This document shows, one piece after another, positions 1 through 9,372 of a stretch of 64,000 nt of DNA. Location of the stretch: assembly GCF_016217785.1 (NCBI RefSeq), contig NZ_JACRGA010000011.1, positions 1-64,000 on the forward strand. The letters run 5' to 3'. How positions within the stretch are numbered: the first letter of the stretch is position 1; each line of letters begins with the position of its first letter. Both the position numbers and the translations under genes were made by a program. The notes below the pieces were generated by a model. It worked only from the letters and a program-made list of their open reading frames with translations, searched no databases and was not told the DNA's origin. Source of the DNA: Methanobacterium sp. (GTDB lineage Archaea > Methanobacteriota > Methanobacteria > Methanobacteriales > Methanobacteriaceae).

Positions 1-231
1 ATTTCCTAAAATTTTAGTTGAATTCTCACCAAAAGGCTTATTATTTGCAATCACAGACTGAGCCTCTTGAACCTCAGCACCCGTAACCCCAACAGTCAAA
101 CCACTGGCAAAATTCTCACCATTTGTATCAACATTCTGGTCGCCCACAGCACCCGAAATCGGAACTGCCGCAACAACCATACACAACATACATAATATTG
201 CATAGGTAGAGTTTCGCTTCACTCGCTTAAT
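1..231 (-). CDS. secreted surface protein, N-terminal part (runs off the window)
   Basis: The first 77 codons of a minus-strand gene are present; the rest lies beyond base 1. The reading starts at an ATT codon (231-229) seven bases after a GGAGG SD. It gives basic residues (IKRVKRNSTY), a hydrophobic stretch (AILCMLCMVVAAVPISGA), then a hydrophilic region: a typical signal peptide. After it, LTVGVTGAEVQEAQ resembles LTVGMTGDNVTELQ in the secreted protein at 2449-3162. The two genes also share promoter and leader, so I read them as paralogues. No ATG, GTG or TTG lies at a usable distance from the SD; the nearest in-frame GTG (222) is about 16 bases away. The function of the missing part is unknown; a cell-wall-associated protein is the best guess. 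Confidence 0.6.
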   Translation of the reverse strand, partial: MKRVKRNSTYAILCMLCMVVAAVPISGAVGDQNVDTNGENFASGLTVGVTGAEVQEAQSVIANNKPFGENSTKILGN

Positions 232-305
232 TATACCGCCTCCGTAGCCCATAAAATTAATTTTACAGGACTTATTTTTTACTACAATTGGATGGAAACA
301 ACATA

Positions 306-321
306 CCTTATAAAGGTTTCG
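306..321 (-). promoter_or_regulatory. BRE/TATA promoter of the first secreted protein
   Basis: Read on the minus strand the site is CGAAACCTTTATAAGG, an archaeal BRE (CGAAA) followed by a TATA box. It lies about 75 bases before the ATT start at 231. The first 13 bases are identical to the promoter at 3239-3253. The leader between also carries AAGTCCT, as does the other gene's leader. Confidence 0.6.
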
Positions 322-987
322 AAAAAAATCTCCAAAAAACGAATGTAAAGAGCTTATTTTTTAATTTAAAACCCATTTTGGGCTTTTTAATTTTAATATT
401 TGGCCATGCCTTATTTCCTTTAGTATTTTCAAGATATCACCTCAATTTAAACCCCATTTAAGGAAAATAAGGATTTCCAATTCTTTTATTACTATGGCAT
501 ATTATTCCCTATGAGACTTAAAACGCCTTTAATCGTGCTTTAAATCAATAAAGAACTTTAAATCTACTTTATTAATTAAAAATAATTATTATAGAAGTTT
601 ATGTAAATTAAACGATTTTGAGGCCTTTTTTAGCAATTGAGGTCGAATTCTTTTCTATTAATAATTTTAACCCATTTAAAATGGAATTTTTAATAACAAA
701 TTGCCGGAAGGTATATTCTGGTATATAAAGTAATTACTCATTTATCACATAGGCCCCTTTTCCTAAATTGAGTGATAGTTTTGTTTTGAAAATGTTTTGA
801 AATTGTGACAAAAGCTATAACTTCGGAAATGAGTGACTAACAATGTCAAACAACTAATGAAATGTTAAAATTATAATTTTACTGCATCTAAATAAATTTA
901 CTATTAAAATAAAAGTTTATTTAAAAAAAAGAGATGTTTATTAGGCTGTTATTGGATACATAGCTAATGGGCCTGTTATTAACCTAA
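322..987. other. AT-rich intergenic region, no gene seen
   Basis: About 670 bases between a minus-strand promoter and a minus-strand stop codon. I see no open frame with an SD on either strand. A short CCCA/TGGG hairpin followed by T's lies near 371-385, and a TATA-like GGTATATAAAG near 720-730 points right but has no gene behind it. The run of T's on the minus strand near 925-935 may end transcription of the gene at 988-1263. Confidence 0.5.
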
Positions 988-1263
988 TCATGACTCTGCT
1001 GATTCACCCATTTTTATGCGGTTAATATTTTCTGATATCTTTAAAAGATAGTCAGTTAGTTCATCGATTTTAACTGCAACCACCGTTTCAGTGATCTCCT
1101 CCAGTTCAGGATCACTACTGGTATCATACACTTTCAGGGTAGTTTCACTAAAATTTTCCATATTAAACCTTTTAATCTTCTCCAGTGCTAATTGAAGGTC
1201 TTCATATGCTTTTAATTCCCCTAATATATAATTCCTTTCATTAACCAGTTTCTCTAAAGTCAC
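988..1263 (-). CDS. small coiled-coil protein of unknown function
   Basis: A 91-residue acidic/basic helical protein with no cysteines, signal peptide or membrane segment. It begins at GTG (1263), with GGGGAG seven bases upstream, which supports it as a real gene. Heptad-like hydrophobic spacing covers residues 3-35 and again 62-85 (KIDELTDYLLKISENINRI), so it probably forms a short coiled coil or helical hairpin. I do not recognise a family. It stands alone: the next gene on the same strand (NUDIX) ends 207 bases upstream of it. A role as a small partner protein would be a guess. Confidence 0.6.
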   Translation of the reverse strand: MTLEKLVNERNYILGELKAYEDLQLALEKIKRFNMENFSETTLKVYDTSSDPELEEITETVVAVKIDELTDYLLKISENINRIKMGESAES

Positions 1264-1470
1264 TAGTAATCTCCCCTCAGTCTTCTATTTTAAAATCCAC
1301 CAAAATTACACAGAACTCATGTTCATGGTATTAGAATTTGATGGAATTATGATTAAAAAACTATCTTATTATTAAATGTTTTAAATGTTTTTATCGTGGA
1401 TTCCTTTTATTTTATAAAAATTAAACAATATTACGTGCTGAAAACAATATTATTCATTAAAAATAGTAGA

Positions 1471-1974
1471 TTAACGCTTTAAAATTTTATCCATTGAACT
1501 CTGGATGGAATTTATCCATGGTTTGACTGTACTGGTAACCTGATTCCCATCATCCTCAATTTCAGAGTTTTTAGAGGATTTCTGGTTGTTTACAAAATCA
1601 TTTAACCAGTCCGCCAGCTCATATTCAGGTAAATTTTCAAAAAATACCCAGGCGTAACCCTCGTGTTCCCTGCTGAGAGTTAGGTTGCCTTCAATTATTT
1701 TACCGGACATAATGATATGTACGGCTCTAATCAGGTGCAAGTTTTGTTCTGAAACTCCAATAACATGTTCCAAAGCGATTTTAAGCTGGGTTTCTTCATA
1801 AACTTCCCTGATAAGGGCTTGGTCAAAGGATTCACCCTGATCAACCTTTCCACCTGGAAATTCCCATTTCCCAGGATTGGTCTTAGAATCTGTTGATCTT
1901 TTAAGAATCAGAATCTTATTATTTTCATCAGTAAGTAAAACTCTCACTGACAGGCCAAAAACATAATCTATCAT
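1471..1974 (-). CDS. NUDIX hydrolase
   Basis: A 167-residue NUDIX-fold hydrolase that would cleave a nucleoside diphosphate linked to another moiety, as in MutT-type pool cleaning. The Nudix box is at residues 42-64: G-x5-E-x7-REVYEE-x-QL, with the glycine before the last position replaced by Q. Strands before it (FGLSVRVLLTDENNKILIL) and GKWEFPGGK are typical of the family. I chose ATG at 1974 because GGAAGG lies six bases upstream; an in-frame TTG 21 bases earlier lies before this SD. The C-terminal 35 residues (after about 130) are polar and not part of the fold. The substrate cannot be read from sequence. Confidence 0.85.
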   Translation of the reverse strand: MIDYVFGLSVRVLLTDENNKILILKRSTDSKTNPGKWEFPGGKVDQGESFDQALIREVYEETQLKIALEHVIGVSEQNLHLIRAVHIIMSGKIIEGNLTLSREHEGYAWVFFENLPEYELADWLNDFVNNQKSSKNSEIEDDGNQVTSTVKPWINSIQSSMDKILKR

Positions 1975-2200
1975 TTTTTCCCTTCCAAAATTCAATTTAT
2001 CCTATCAACTGATTCTAATGCTTGATCTGTATTATGGTTATCTGTAATTATTATTTTAATCTTATTATTAATAGTTATTTAAATTAAAACTCTTTTTGGT
2101 GAGGGATGTTTTCACTTTAATCATTCCCCTATCTGTCCCAGAGAAAGTGAATATGAATTTTTTAATTATGCCTATTTGAATAATTATCACCAATTGAGAT

Positions 2201-2290
2201 AATTATCCCGGGGGATAATTAATCCACGGTAAATGTGTATAATTCAAAGAGTTGTAAACATAGTTGAGGTATAATTCAAAGATTTGTAAA
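2201..2290. repeat. palindrome followed by a 22-bp direct repeat
   Basis: At 2201-2220 a near-perfect palindrome pairs AATTATCCC with GGGATAATT around a two-base centre. Just downstream the sequence GTATAATTCAAAGA occurs at 2237 and again at 2269, each followed by TTGTAAA; the copies are 22 bp long with one mismatch and a 32-bp period. The block sits between a secreted-protein terminator and the NUDIX gene promoter region. It could be an operator, but no adjacent gene start fits well. Confidence 0.5.
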
Positions 2291-2375
2291 TAGTGAATTA
2301 GAAATCATTCAGTTTAGAATTATTCATATAATTATTCAGAGATTTTATTCAAGAAGTTTACTCAAAGATTAGTTT

Positions 2376-2420
2376 AAAAAAAAAGGTTTAATCAGCAGTT
2401 GTAAACTTATCAACTGCTGA
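2376..2420 (-). terminator. stem-loop plus T9 terminator
   Basis: On the minus strand, 29 bases past the stop of the secreted protein, a perfect 10-bp stem (TCAGCAGTTG/CAACTGCTGA, 2392-2420) with a 9-base loop is followed by a run of nine T's (complement of 2376-2384). It has the form of an intrinsic terminator, and in archaea the T run alone would promote release. Confidence 0.65.
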
Positions 2421-2448
2421 AATATGTATTTCATCCCACAGGGGGGTT

Positions 2449-3193
<745 letters not shown>

Positions 3194-3238
3194 AAATGAT
3201 GTAGGACTTTTTGAACACCAACAGTTCATTGGACATGT

Positions 3239-3253
3239 TATATAAAGGTTTCG
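3239..3253 (-). promoter_or_regulatory. BRE/TATA promoter of the transglutaminase-like wall protein
   Basis: The minus strand reads CGAAACCTTTATATA, a BRE plus TATA box. A start site some 25 bases downstream would give a leader of about 55 bases ending in GGAGGCG. Its first 13 bases match the promoter at 306-321, and both leaders contain AAGTCCT about 40 bases before the start codon. Confidence 0.65.
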
Positions 3254-3840
3254 GTCTATTTTCTTTTTTAAGGCCATTTTTAAGCTTATTTTTTCAAATA
3301 AAGCGCATTTAGAAGTTTTATTAGAACCATTGATTGGAAGAGACCAAAGGAGGTTTAAATTCCTTAAAAATCATCAAATCATGGCCAAATCTGAAAAATA
3401 AAACACGATTAGGACCATTATAATCTATCACTACTCACGGATTCACCCATTACAAGGAACCCTCTATGTTGCAGTAGTCAATTAGATAGTATAGATGATT
3501 AAACTTTAATTAACCTGTTAAAACCATCTGAATAAGAAATTTAAAGATTATTTGAACTTGAAATCATGTTTATTACTATTTATGATGAATCTTCTTAAAC
3601 CGTGCATAACCAGCACACCCCTGGGATTTTTTGTATCAATACAACAAAACATGATTTAAAAAATTTAAAGTAAATCACTTAATTAGTAATGGGGAAGTTA
3701 CTGTTAATCCATTTTCATGGACAATTGATTTTTTTTTCTTTGTGAGAATATTCACAAGTAAGTTTGGAATGATTATATTGGTGTGAAAATACATAAAAAA
3801 TCACATAAACTGTAAATTAATGACTCTCCCTTTTATTAGG
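3254..3840. other. AT-rich intergenic region, no gene seen
   Basis: Nearly 590 bases between the promoter of the wall protein and the agmatinase remnant. All frames are broken by stops. No hairpin with a T run or other clear element was found. The right end probably contains further decayed upstream agmatinase sequence that is no longer recognisable. Confidence 0.45.
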
Positions 3841-4030
3841 AGGGCCTATCCCATCCTAAAGGCCATTGGAGAAGAAAACCCAGTTGGTCGGGTACATTTC
3901 GATGGTCACTGTGACACTGCCCAGGCAATTAACGGTGGCCGGAATTCCAGTGGAAGTATCCTGTATCATGTCAGTTGAGGATGGAGTCTTAGATCCCCGG
4001 AGAACTGTTCAGATCGGTATTAGGGATCCA
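3841..4030 (+). pseudogene. agmatinase/ureohydrolase fragment, frameshifted
   Basis: Two neighbouring frames carry pieces of the agmatinase (SpeB/arginase) family in the right order. Frame one, about 3847-3975, reads YPILKAIGEENPVGRVHFDG then HCDT, matching the family strand before the manganese motif DAHxD (here DGHCD). It stops at TGA 3976. The other frame, about 3974-4030, reads VEDGVLDPRRTVQIGIRD, matching the family's EEGLIDP...QIGIRG. Residues between the pieces and both ends of the about 290-residue enzyme are missing, so this is a decayed remnant. An intact enzyme would turn agmatine into putrescine and urea. Confidence 0.7.
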
Positions 4031-4082
4031 ATAAATATAGATGTAATAACTTCGAATATTTTCAAAATCCAAATAATGAAAA

Positions 4083-4137
4083 ACTTTAAATACATTGGTT
4101 CGCATAATACCATACGTTCGAGAATGCACGAACCAAT
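4083..4137 (+). promoter_or_regulatory. TATA-like box followed by a long inverted repeat
   Basis: ACTTTAAATAC (4083-4093) resembles a TATA box. Immediately after it, ATTGGTTCG (4094-4102) is repeated inverted as CGAACCAAT (4129-4137), with a further GCAT/ATGC pair inside. A start site about 25 bases downstream of the box would fall inside the inverted repeat, as expected for a repressor site or a short structured RNA. The next gene starts at 4276 and has its own TATA box. Confidence 0.35.
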
Positions 4138-4236
4138 ATCATGAATGATTTCTGAATTATTATTCAATTAGGATGACCATTCAATGATGTTTGCGGAAAA
4201 TCCAGTGCACTAACATCTCGGATTAATTTAAAAAAT

Positions 4237-4248
4237 ATTATATAAATG
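4237..4248 (+). promoter_or_regulatory. TATA box of the small zinc-ribbon gene
   Basis: ATTATATAAATG lies 28 bases before the ATG at 4276. The SD GGGAG is at 4263-4267. The predicted leader is therefore very short. Confidence 0.5.
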
Positions 4249-4275
4249 TAAACTAAAAGTAAAGGGAGAAATTAA

Positions 4276-4491
4276 ATGAAATCTGAAGATCTTAACCAGG
4301 CCTGCCCTGAATGTGGTTGTAAAGATAAGACCGTTTCCCAGAGAAAGAAGAAAACTTCACTTGACACTTGTTATATTCCGCACATTCCAGATGGTAATGT
4401 GGGAGTAATACTTTGCAGTGAATGTGGTCATGTATTTGAATACTGTAAAGACCGGAAATTAAAGCAAGAAGTAAAGAAAATTGAGTTTTAA
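4276..4491 (+). CDS. small zinc-ribbon protein
   Basis: A 71-residue protein with two Cys pairs, CPECGC at residues 10-15 and CSECGH at about 48-53. These would bind one zinc ion as a ribbon; the segment between (KKKTSLDTCYIPHIPDG) supplies the loop. It begins at ATG with GGGAG nine bases upstream, behind its own TATA box, and is closed by a hairpin/T-run terminator, so it is a single-gene unit. Similar small ribbons in archaea bind nucleic acid or act as accessory subunits, but nothing here fixes the partner. The last 15 residues are lysine-rich. Confidence 0.75.
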   Translation: MKSEDLNQACPECGCKDKTVSQRKKKTSLDTCYIPHIPDGNVGVILCSECGHVFEYCKDRKLKQEVKKIEF

Positions 4492-4517
4492 GAATTCCCA
4501 AATTCTGCATTTTTTTA
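4491..4517 (+). terminator. hairpin plus T7 terminator
   Basis: AGAATT (4491-4496) pairs with AATTCT (4501-4506) around CCCA, followed by GCA and a run of T's, with a second T run just after. It overlaps the stop codon of the zinc-ribbon gene. Confidence 0.6.
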
Positions 4518-4598
4518 AATTTTTTTTAATAGATTTTTATATTTTTATTTTTATATTTTTTTAACAGACCGGAATACTAACACTTATTTTACTAATAC

Positions 4599-4760
4599 CT
4601 AATTAAAAGCTTGGTAACGCCACAATGAATACACAAATACGATTATTACAATAATCAAGATTAAAAACAATGCCCAATTAATACGGGCTGTTTTCTTTTT
4701 TTCATCATCCAAAGTTTTCTGGTAGTTCTCTAACTCCTGGCCAATATCATCCATATCCAA
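4599..4760 (-). CDS. small single-pass membrane protein
   Basis: A 51-53 residue protein with a polar, charged N-terminal half (MDDIGQELENYQKTLDDEKK), one strong membrane span (WALFLILIIVIIVFVYSLW) and a short basic tail. A long SD (AAGGGGGAG) ends five bases before TTG 4760 and eleven before ATG 4754, so the start is one of these; the TTG has the better spacing. The N-terminal half has a heptad pattern and should be cytoplasmic. It lies just upstream on the genome of a YhaM-like exonuclease transcribed the same way, but they are separated by their own start signals. Family unknown. Confidence 0.6.
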   Translation of the reverse strand: MDMDDIGQELENYQKTLDDEKKKTARINWALFLILIIVIIVFVYSLWRYQAFN

Positions 4761-4846
4761 TATTACTCCCCCTTAAGAGGTAATACTTTTTTAGTTTACT
4801 TCCAAATTTTTGTTGAAGAGTTCAATGCTTCCATAACCTTTACAAA

Positions 4847-5761
<915 letters not shown>

Positions 5762-6118
5762 GAAATCTCCCATCCCTCAAGATACACTATTAACAGTTGC
5801 TAAGAAATGATAACAGATGGTTTAATGTAACTGAATGATTTACTTAGAATGATATTGGATTATATCATTATATTGGATTATATTTTCAAGTAGTTTATCT
5901 TTAATGCAATATTGTTGTAATTAATGGATAACTCTAAATTAAATAAATTATTTATTTTTATTAAGATAGATTTTATCATTATAAAATGGATTGAAGGATT
6001 ACCTTAAGGATTACCCTTCAAAAGGCGGCTGTTGAATCAAATATCTATTTTAAAAATAGCATACCAACTAAATAATTGTTTACCTAGCTCTCAAAGGAAA
6101 TCCAAATGTTCAGGGACC
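5762..6118. other. AT-rich intergenic region, nothing recognised
   Basis: About 355 bases between the exonuclease start and the stop of the His-rich gene, both on the minus strand. It must hold the exonuclease promoter; several TATA-like stretches (for example near 5870-5900) are possible and none stands out. Confidence 0.4.
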
Positions 6119-6331
6119 CTAATGTTTATGTTTTTTTATTTTGTGGATATGTATCTGAAAGAAGTCACCCTCATTTATATCTGCAACTTCGAATAATATT
6201 TCAGGGATGTTCACGGTTTCTCCGGTCCTTTTGGCAATTGTAGAATAGTTTCCATGACCCGAATGATGGTGATGACCGTGGTATCCGTGATGACCTCTTT
6301 TATGGCAGTCACATTTTTCGTCTTCACACAT
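6119..6331 (-). CDS. His/Cys-rich metal-binding protein with AbrB-like C-terminus
   Basis: A 70-residue protein in two parts. Residues 1-28 are packed with metal ligands: Cys2, Cys7 and Cys9, then a cluster HHGYHGHHHHSGHG. Residues 30-70 read TIAKRTGETVNIPEILFEVA then DINEGDFFQIHIHKI, which has the look of one swapped-hairpin AbrB/SpoVT strand set: a proline after a strand, then 'I-x-EGD'. The start is ATG with AGGAGG ten bases upstream. The sequence suggests binding of nickel, cobalt or zinc, either as a store or as a sensor coupled to DNA binding through the AbrB-like part; neither is shown. Methanogens have a large nickel demand. Confidence 0.6.
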   Translation of the reverse strand: MCEDEKCDCHKRGHHGYHGHHHHSGHGNYSTIAKRTGETVNIPEILFEVADINEGDFFQIHIHKIKKHKH

Positions 6332-6724
6332 TTTTCACAAACCTCCTGCATGTGAGTATATCTGATTTTTGGTGTTGAAATTTTTTTCCATTAATATTTT
6401 CCACATTAAAAAAGAATTTCTATTTACCTATAAAAAAAGAATAATTCTATTAACTGCAACTTAAGAAAAGTAATTAGGAACATAATGAAAATAAATTACA
6501 AAGATATTTTTAAATCCCAATATGTATCTAAAACAGGATTAAAATGTTTATGGGGAAGTTTAAATAATAGCCAGATAAAATCCAGGGATAATAGGAGTTA
6601 ATAACAGATAAAACGAACTTTTATTAAAAAAAATAGGAATAATAAAATTTTTAGGAATAAAATAAGAGTTAAATTAGGATAATAGTTGAATATGGGGTTA
6701 AGATTCTGAAGGAGAGGTGTTCCT
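6332..6724. other. divergent intergenic region
   Basis: About 390 AT-rich bases between a minus-strand gene and a plus-strand gene, so it carries both promoters. No frame with an SD is visible. No single TATA box stands out clearly; several A/T runs near 6590-6690 could serve the hydrolase gene. Confidence 0.4.
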
Positions 6725-8215
6725 TTGACCAGTATTGATTTTTTTGGTGGTGTGGATGAAATTGGCGGCAACAAAATCCGCGTTGAAGATGAAAAAGGTT
6801 CTTTCTTCTTTGACTTTGGAATGGGATTTTCACATGCCAATGATTATTTATCCGAATTCCTCCAACCACGAAAAGCCAATGGAATCTGTGATTTTGTAGA
6901 ACTAGGCCTTTTACCAAATATAGAAGGAATCTACCGGGAGGATTACCTCCGGCACGTAGGCCTGCCCTACCCAGATAAACCCTCTGTTGATGGAGTTCTC
7001 ATCAGCCACTCTCACGTGGACCACGTGGCTTATGTCCATCATTTACGAGAAGACATCCCCATCTATCTTTCCAATGAATCTTACCTGATTTTAAAGGCTC
7101 TGGAAGATACTGGGGCTGCATCTTTTTCCGAGTATCTTCATTTAAAAAAGTCATTTTATCTAGAACCTAAAAAGCGAGGCGAGGGTTACATGCGGTCCAG
7201 GGCTAACATTGTTGACCGTGATATCAGGATTGTGAAACCCTATAAAGAGTTTGAAATTGGTGACTTTAAACTCAAATCTGCCCCAGTGGACCATTCCTTA
7301 CCAGGAGCATCTGCGTTTATCTGCGAAAATGAAGATGAAACCATTGTATACACCGGTGATCTTCGTTTCCATGGGAGACATCCAGAACTCACCCGTAAAT
7401 TCATTAAAGAAGCCAGTAAATCCAAGCCCACCATTATGATCAGTGAAGGTACACGTATTGATAGTGAACAAAATATCAGTGAGGCAGACATTGAGGAACG
7501 TGCAGTTCGTGCTGTAGATAGATGTAAAGGTCTGGTGGTGGTTAACTACCCTGTACGGGATCTGGACCGACTTTTAACCTTTTATAAAGTTGCCGAGGAT
7601 ACTGAACGCGAACTAGTGGTGAGCCTTAAACAGGCCTATATTTTGAACTTATTCAATGAAACCAGCAATGAGTATCCTGATTTATCAGATGTGATAATTT
7701 ACAAGCCCCGCAAGGGTTGGGGTCTTCTGGGAGAGGATAGTTTTGCCTGTGTGGATGATGAATGGTTATGTGCCAGTGACATTGATTCCTCACAGTGCCT
7801 CAGGGATTACAAAAAGTGGGAAAGAGAATTACTGGAAAATGATAATGTCCTGACCTATCATGACCTCCGGGAAGATCCTGGTGATTACATATTCCGCTGT
7901 GACTTTTTCGAGTTAAAAGAACTTATTGATATAAAACCAGAGAATGGTGTATATATTAAGTCCAGCACCGAACCCTTTGATGAACAGATGGAAATAAATG
8001 AAAGGAAGGTACGAAAATGGCTGAAGTTATTCAATTTACCCCTTTTAAATAAATGCTTCCATGCATCTGGGCACGCCAATGGGAAAGAGATTTTGAACAT
8101 GATACGTGAGGTGAATCCCGATAAGTTATATCCAGTTCACACTACCCACAAAAACAAATTCCTAAAACTCCAGGATGATGGTATTGAAGTTATTAATCCC
8201 ACCCTTAGTAAATAA
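6725..8215 (+). CDS. metallo-beta-lactamase-fold (RNase J-like) hydrolase
   Basis: A 496-residue MBL-fold enzyme. FGGVDEIGGNKIRVE opens the fold, the zinc motif HSHVDH is at residues 95-100, VDHSLPGA near 189-196 and YTGDLRFHG near 208 supply further metal ligands, and a beta-CASP-like middle region (VVVNYPVRDLDRLLTFYKVA) is followed by the terminal HASGHANG and VHTTH motifs. This arrangement matches RNase J/CPSF-like nucleases, but the protein lacks their KH domains and may be a distant relative with another substrate. Start is TTG at 6725, with GGAGAGGTG ending five bases upstream. It stands alone between a divergent gene and a convergent one. Confidence 0.75.
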   Translation: MTSIDFFGGVDEIGGNKIRVEDEKGSFFFDFGMGFSHANDYLSEFLQPRKANGICDFVELGLLPNIEGIYREDYLRHVGLPYPDKPSVDGVLISHSHVDHVAYVHHLREDIPIYLSNESYLILKALEDTGAASFSEYLHLKKSFYLEPKKRGEGYMRSRANIVDRDIRIVKPYKEFEIGDFKLKSAPVDHSLPGASAFICENEDETIVYTGDLRFHGRHPELTRKFIKEASKSKPTIMISEGTRIDSEQNISEADIEERAVRAVDRCKGLVVVNYPVRDLDRLLTFYKVAEDTERELVVSLKQAYILNLFNETSNEYPDLSDVIIYKPRKGWGLLGEDSFACVDDEWLCASDIDSSQCLRDYKKWERELLENDNVLTYHDLREDPGDYIFRCDFFELKELIDIKPENGVYIKSSTEPFDEQMEINERKVRKWLKLFNLPLLNKCFHASGHANGKEILNMIREVNPDKLYPVHTTHKNKFLKLQDDGIEVINPTLSK

Positions 8216-8256
8216 ATCTCCCATAATCATTATTAATTCACCATTCAGCGACCACC

Positions 8257-9372
8257 CTACTTGTAACCCATGGTAAGAAGCACTCCGATTCCTAGAGATA
8301 CTGTAAAAAAGAAAATAAATCCTATTAATGGTTTATCTGTTTTTTTAATACCTAGAAACTGTATGAAATAGATACCATCATCCGATGTGCCTTCAGTTTC
8401 AGTGATTCTCTTAGTTTCATCATTTTTTGGAGTGGTTTTTTTAGATATGTTTGTTTTAACAATTTCAGAGGGCACAACCAATTTAGGAACTTCTTTACTG
8501 TTAACTTCTTTACCATCAGTTTTTCCAGGGAGCTTTGCAGTTTTTTGAGTACTTCTAGTTTTAGTATCCAGAATATTTTGAACCCCTGAAACACTATTCT
8601 TAGGAATTTCGGATGTTTTATCTGGTACTTTTTCTTTAATTGTGGTTACAGTTTGATCAATGGGTTTTTTAGTTTGATCAATCAGTTTTTTTTCATCAGA
8701 TGTTATTGTAATTCCTTTATAGTACTCTTCCCGGTAATATGCACGGTTTTGGGATTTGAGTCCTTTATTTTTGGATTCTATGTGAAAAATTGCATTTTCA
8801 GCATAAGTTTTCAGGACACCAGTTTCTTCAGTTCTTAGTTTATCCAAATATTTCAAAGCCCTCTCATCACCCATAGCTCCCAGTGCCTGGACTGCTTCCA
8901 GTTTAACCTCCAGATCATCGTAACTGAGGGCTTCAATAACACCATTAACATCTTTAATGAGCTTTAATCTTTTGATATCAGGTTTTATATCCTTGGAACT
9001 GATTTTCCGATAATAATTTCTATTTTTTACAGAGGGAATATCTTCAGATTCCCTGAAAGATGGAAAACTGAGAGATTCGGATATTTCTTTTTTTGGGGTA
9101 AGTTCACCTTCAAAACCAGTCCTTGAAGGAGAATCAGAATCCTGCACTAAATTATCAGATTTAACATCAACGGCATACTTAACATCACTGGACTCATTCC
9201 CTGTATCTCCAGATAAATCTTTGTTAAACTTATTATTCTCATTTAAATAATCATCAATAGCATCAATGTATGTTAAAGAGCCATAACATTCACAGGAGAC
9301 GAAATCTTCTTTTGATTCGCCTTTTTCAAGTTTATAATAACCGCCACATTCTTGACATATCAAATATCCCAT
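8257..9372 (-). CDS. zinc-ribbon / HEAT-repeat / C-terminal TM protein
   Basis: A 371-residue protein with three recognisable parts. Residues 1-35 form a zinc ribbon (LICQECGGYY ... VSCECYGSL). Residues about 135-200 contain HEAT/PBS-like helical repeats (LEVKLEAVQALGAMGDERAL). The C-terminus has one membrane span (PLIGFIFFFTVSLGIGVLL) ending in a few basic residues. Between lie long Lys/Thr/Ser-rich, probably disordered stretches. The protein should be tail-anchored with the ribbon in the cytoplasm. Its ribbon is closely related to that of the gene at 35855-36457. Start is ATG, with AAGGTG seven bases upstream. Function unknown; HEAT repeats suggest protein binding. Confidence 0.7.
   Translation of the reverse strand: MGYLICQECGGYYKLEKGESKEDFVSCECYGSLTYIDAIDDYLNENNKFNKDLSGDTGNESSDVKYAVDVKSDNLVQDSDSPSRTGFEGELTPKKEISESLSFPSFRESEDIPSVKNRNYYRKISSKDIKPDIKRLKLIKDVNGVIEALSYDDLEVKLEAVQALGAMGDERALKYLDKLRTEETGVLKTYAENAIFHIESKNKGLKSQNRAYYREEYYKGITITSDEKKLIDQTKKPIDQTVTTIKEKVPDKTSEIPKNSVSGVQNILDTKTRSTQKTAKLPGKTDGKEVNSKEVPKLVVPSEIVKTNISKKTTPKNDETKRITETEGTSDDGIYFIQFLGIKKTDKPLIGFIFFFTVSLGIGVLLTMGYK

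Noticed and set aside
199..209. The first-half GGEF-like string LGGEFAIVF in the palm protein (residues 202-209) as a GGDEF active site
   Set aside because: It lies between the two palm repeats and not at the GGDD position of either; I regard the match as chance. Coordinates here are residue numbers of the gene at 16284-17492.
3866..4144. 92-codon open frame on the plus strand
   Set aside because: Its only recognisable part is the second half of the agmatinase remnant; the rest of the frame does not match the family and there is no SD, so I treat it as part of a pseudogene.
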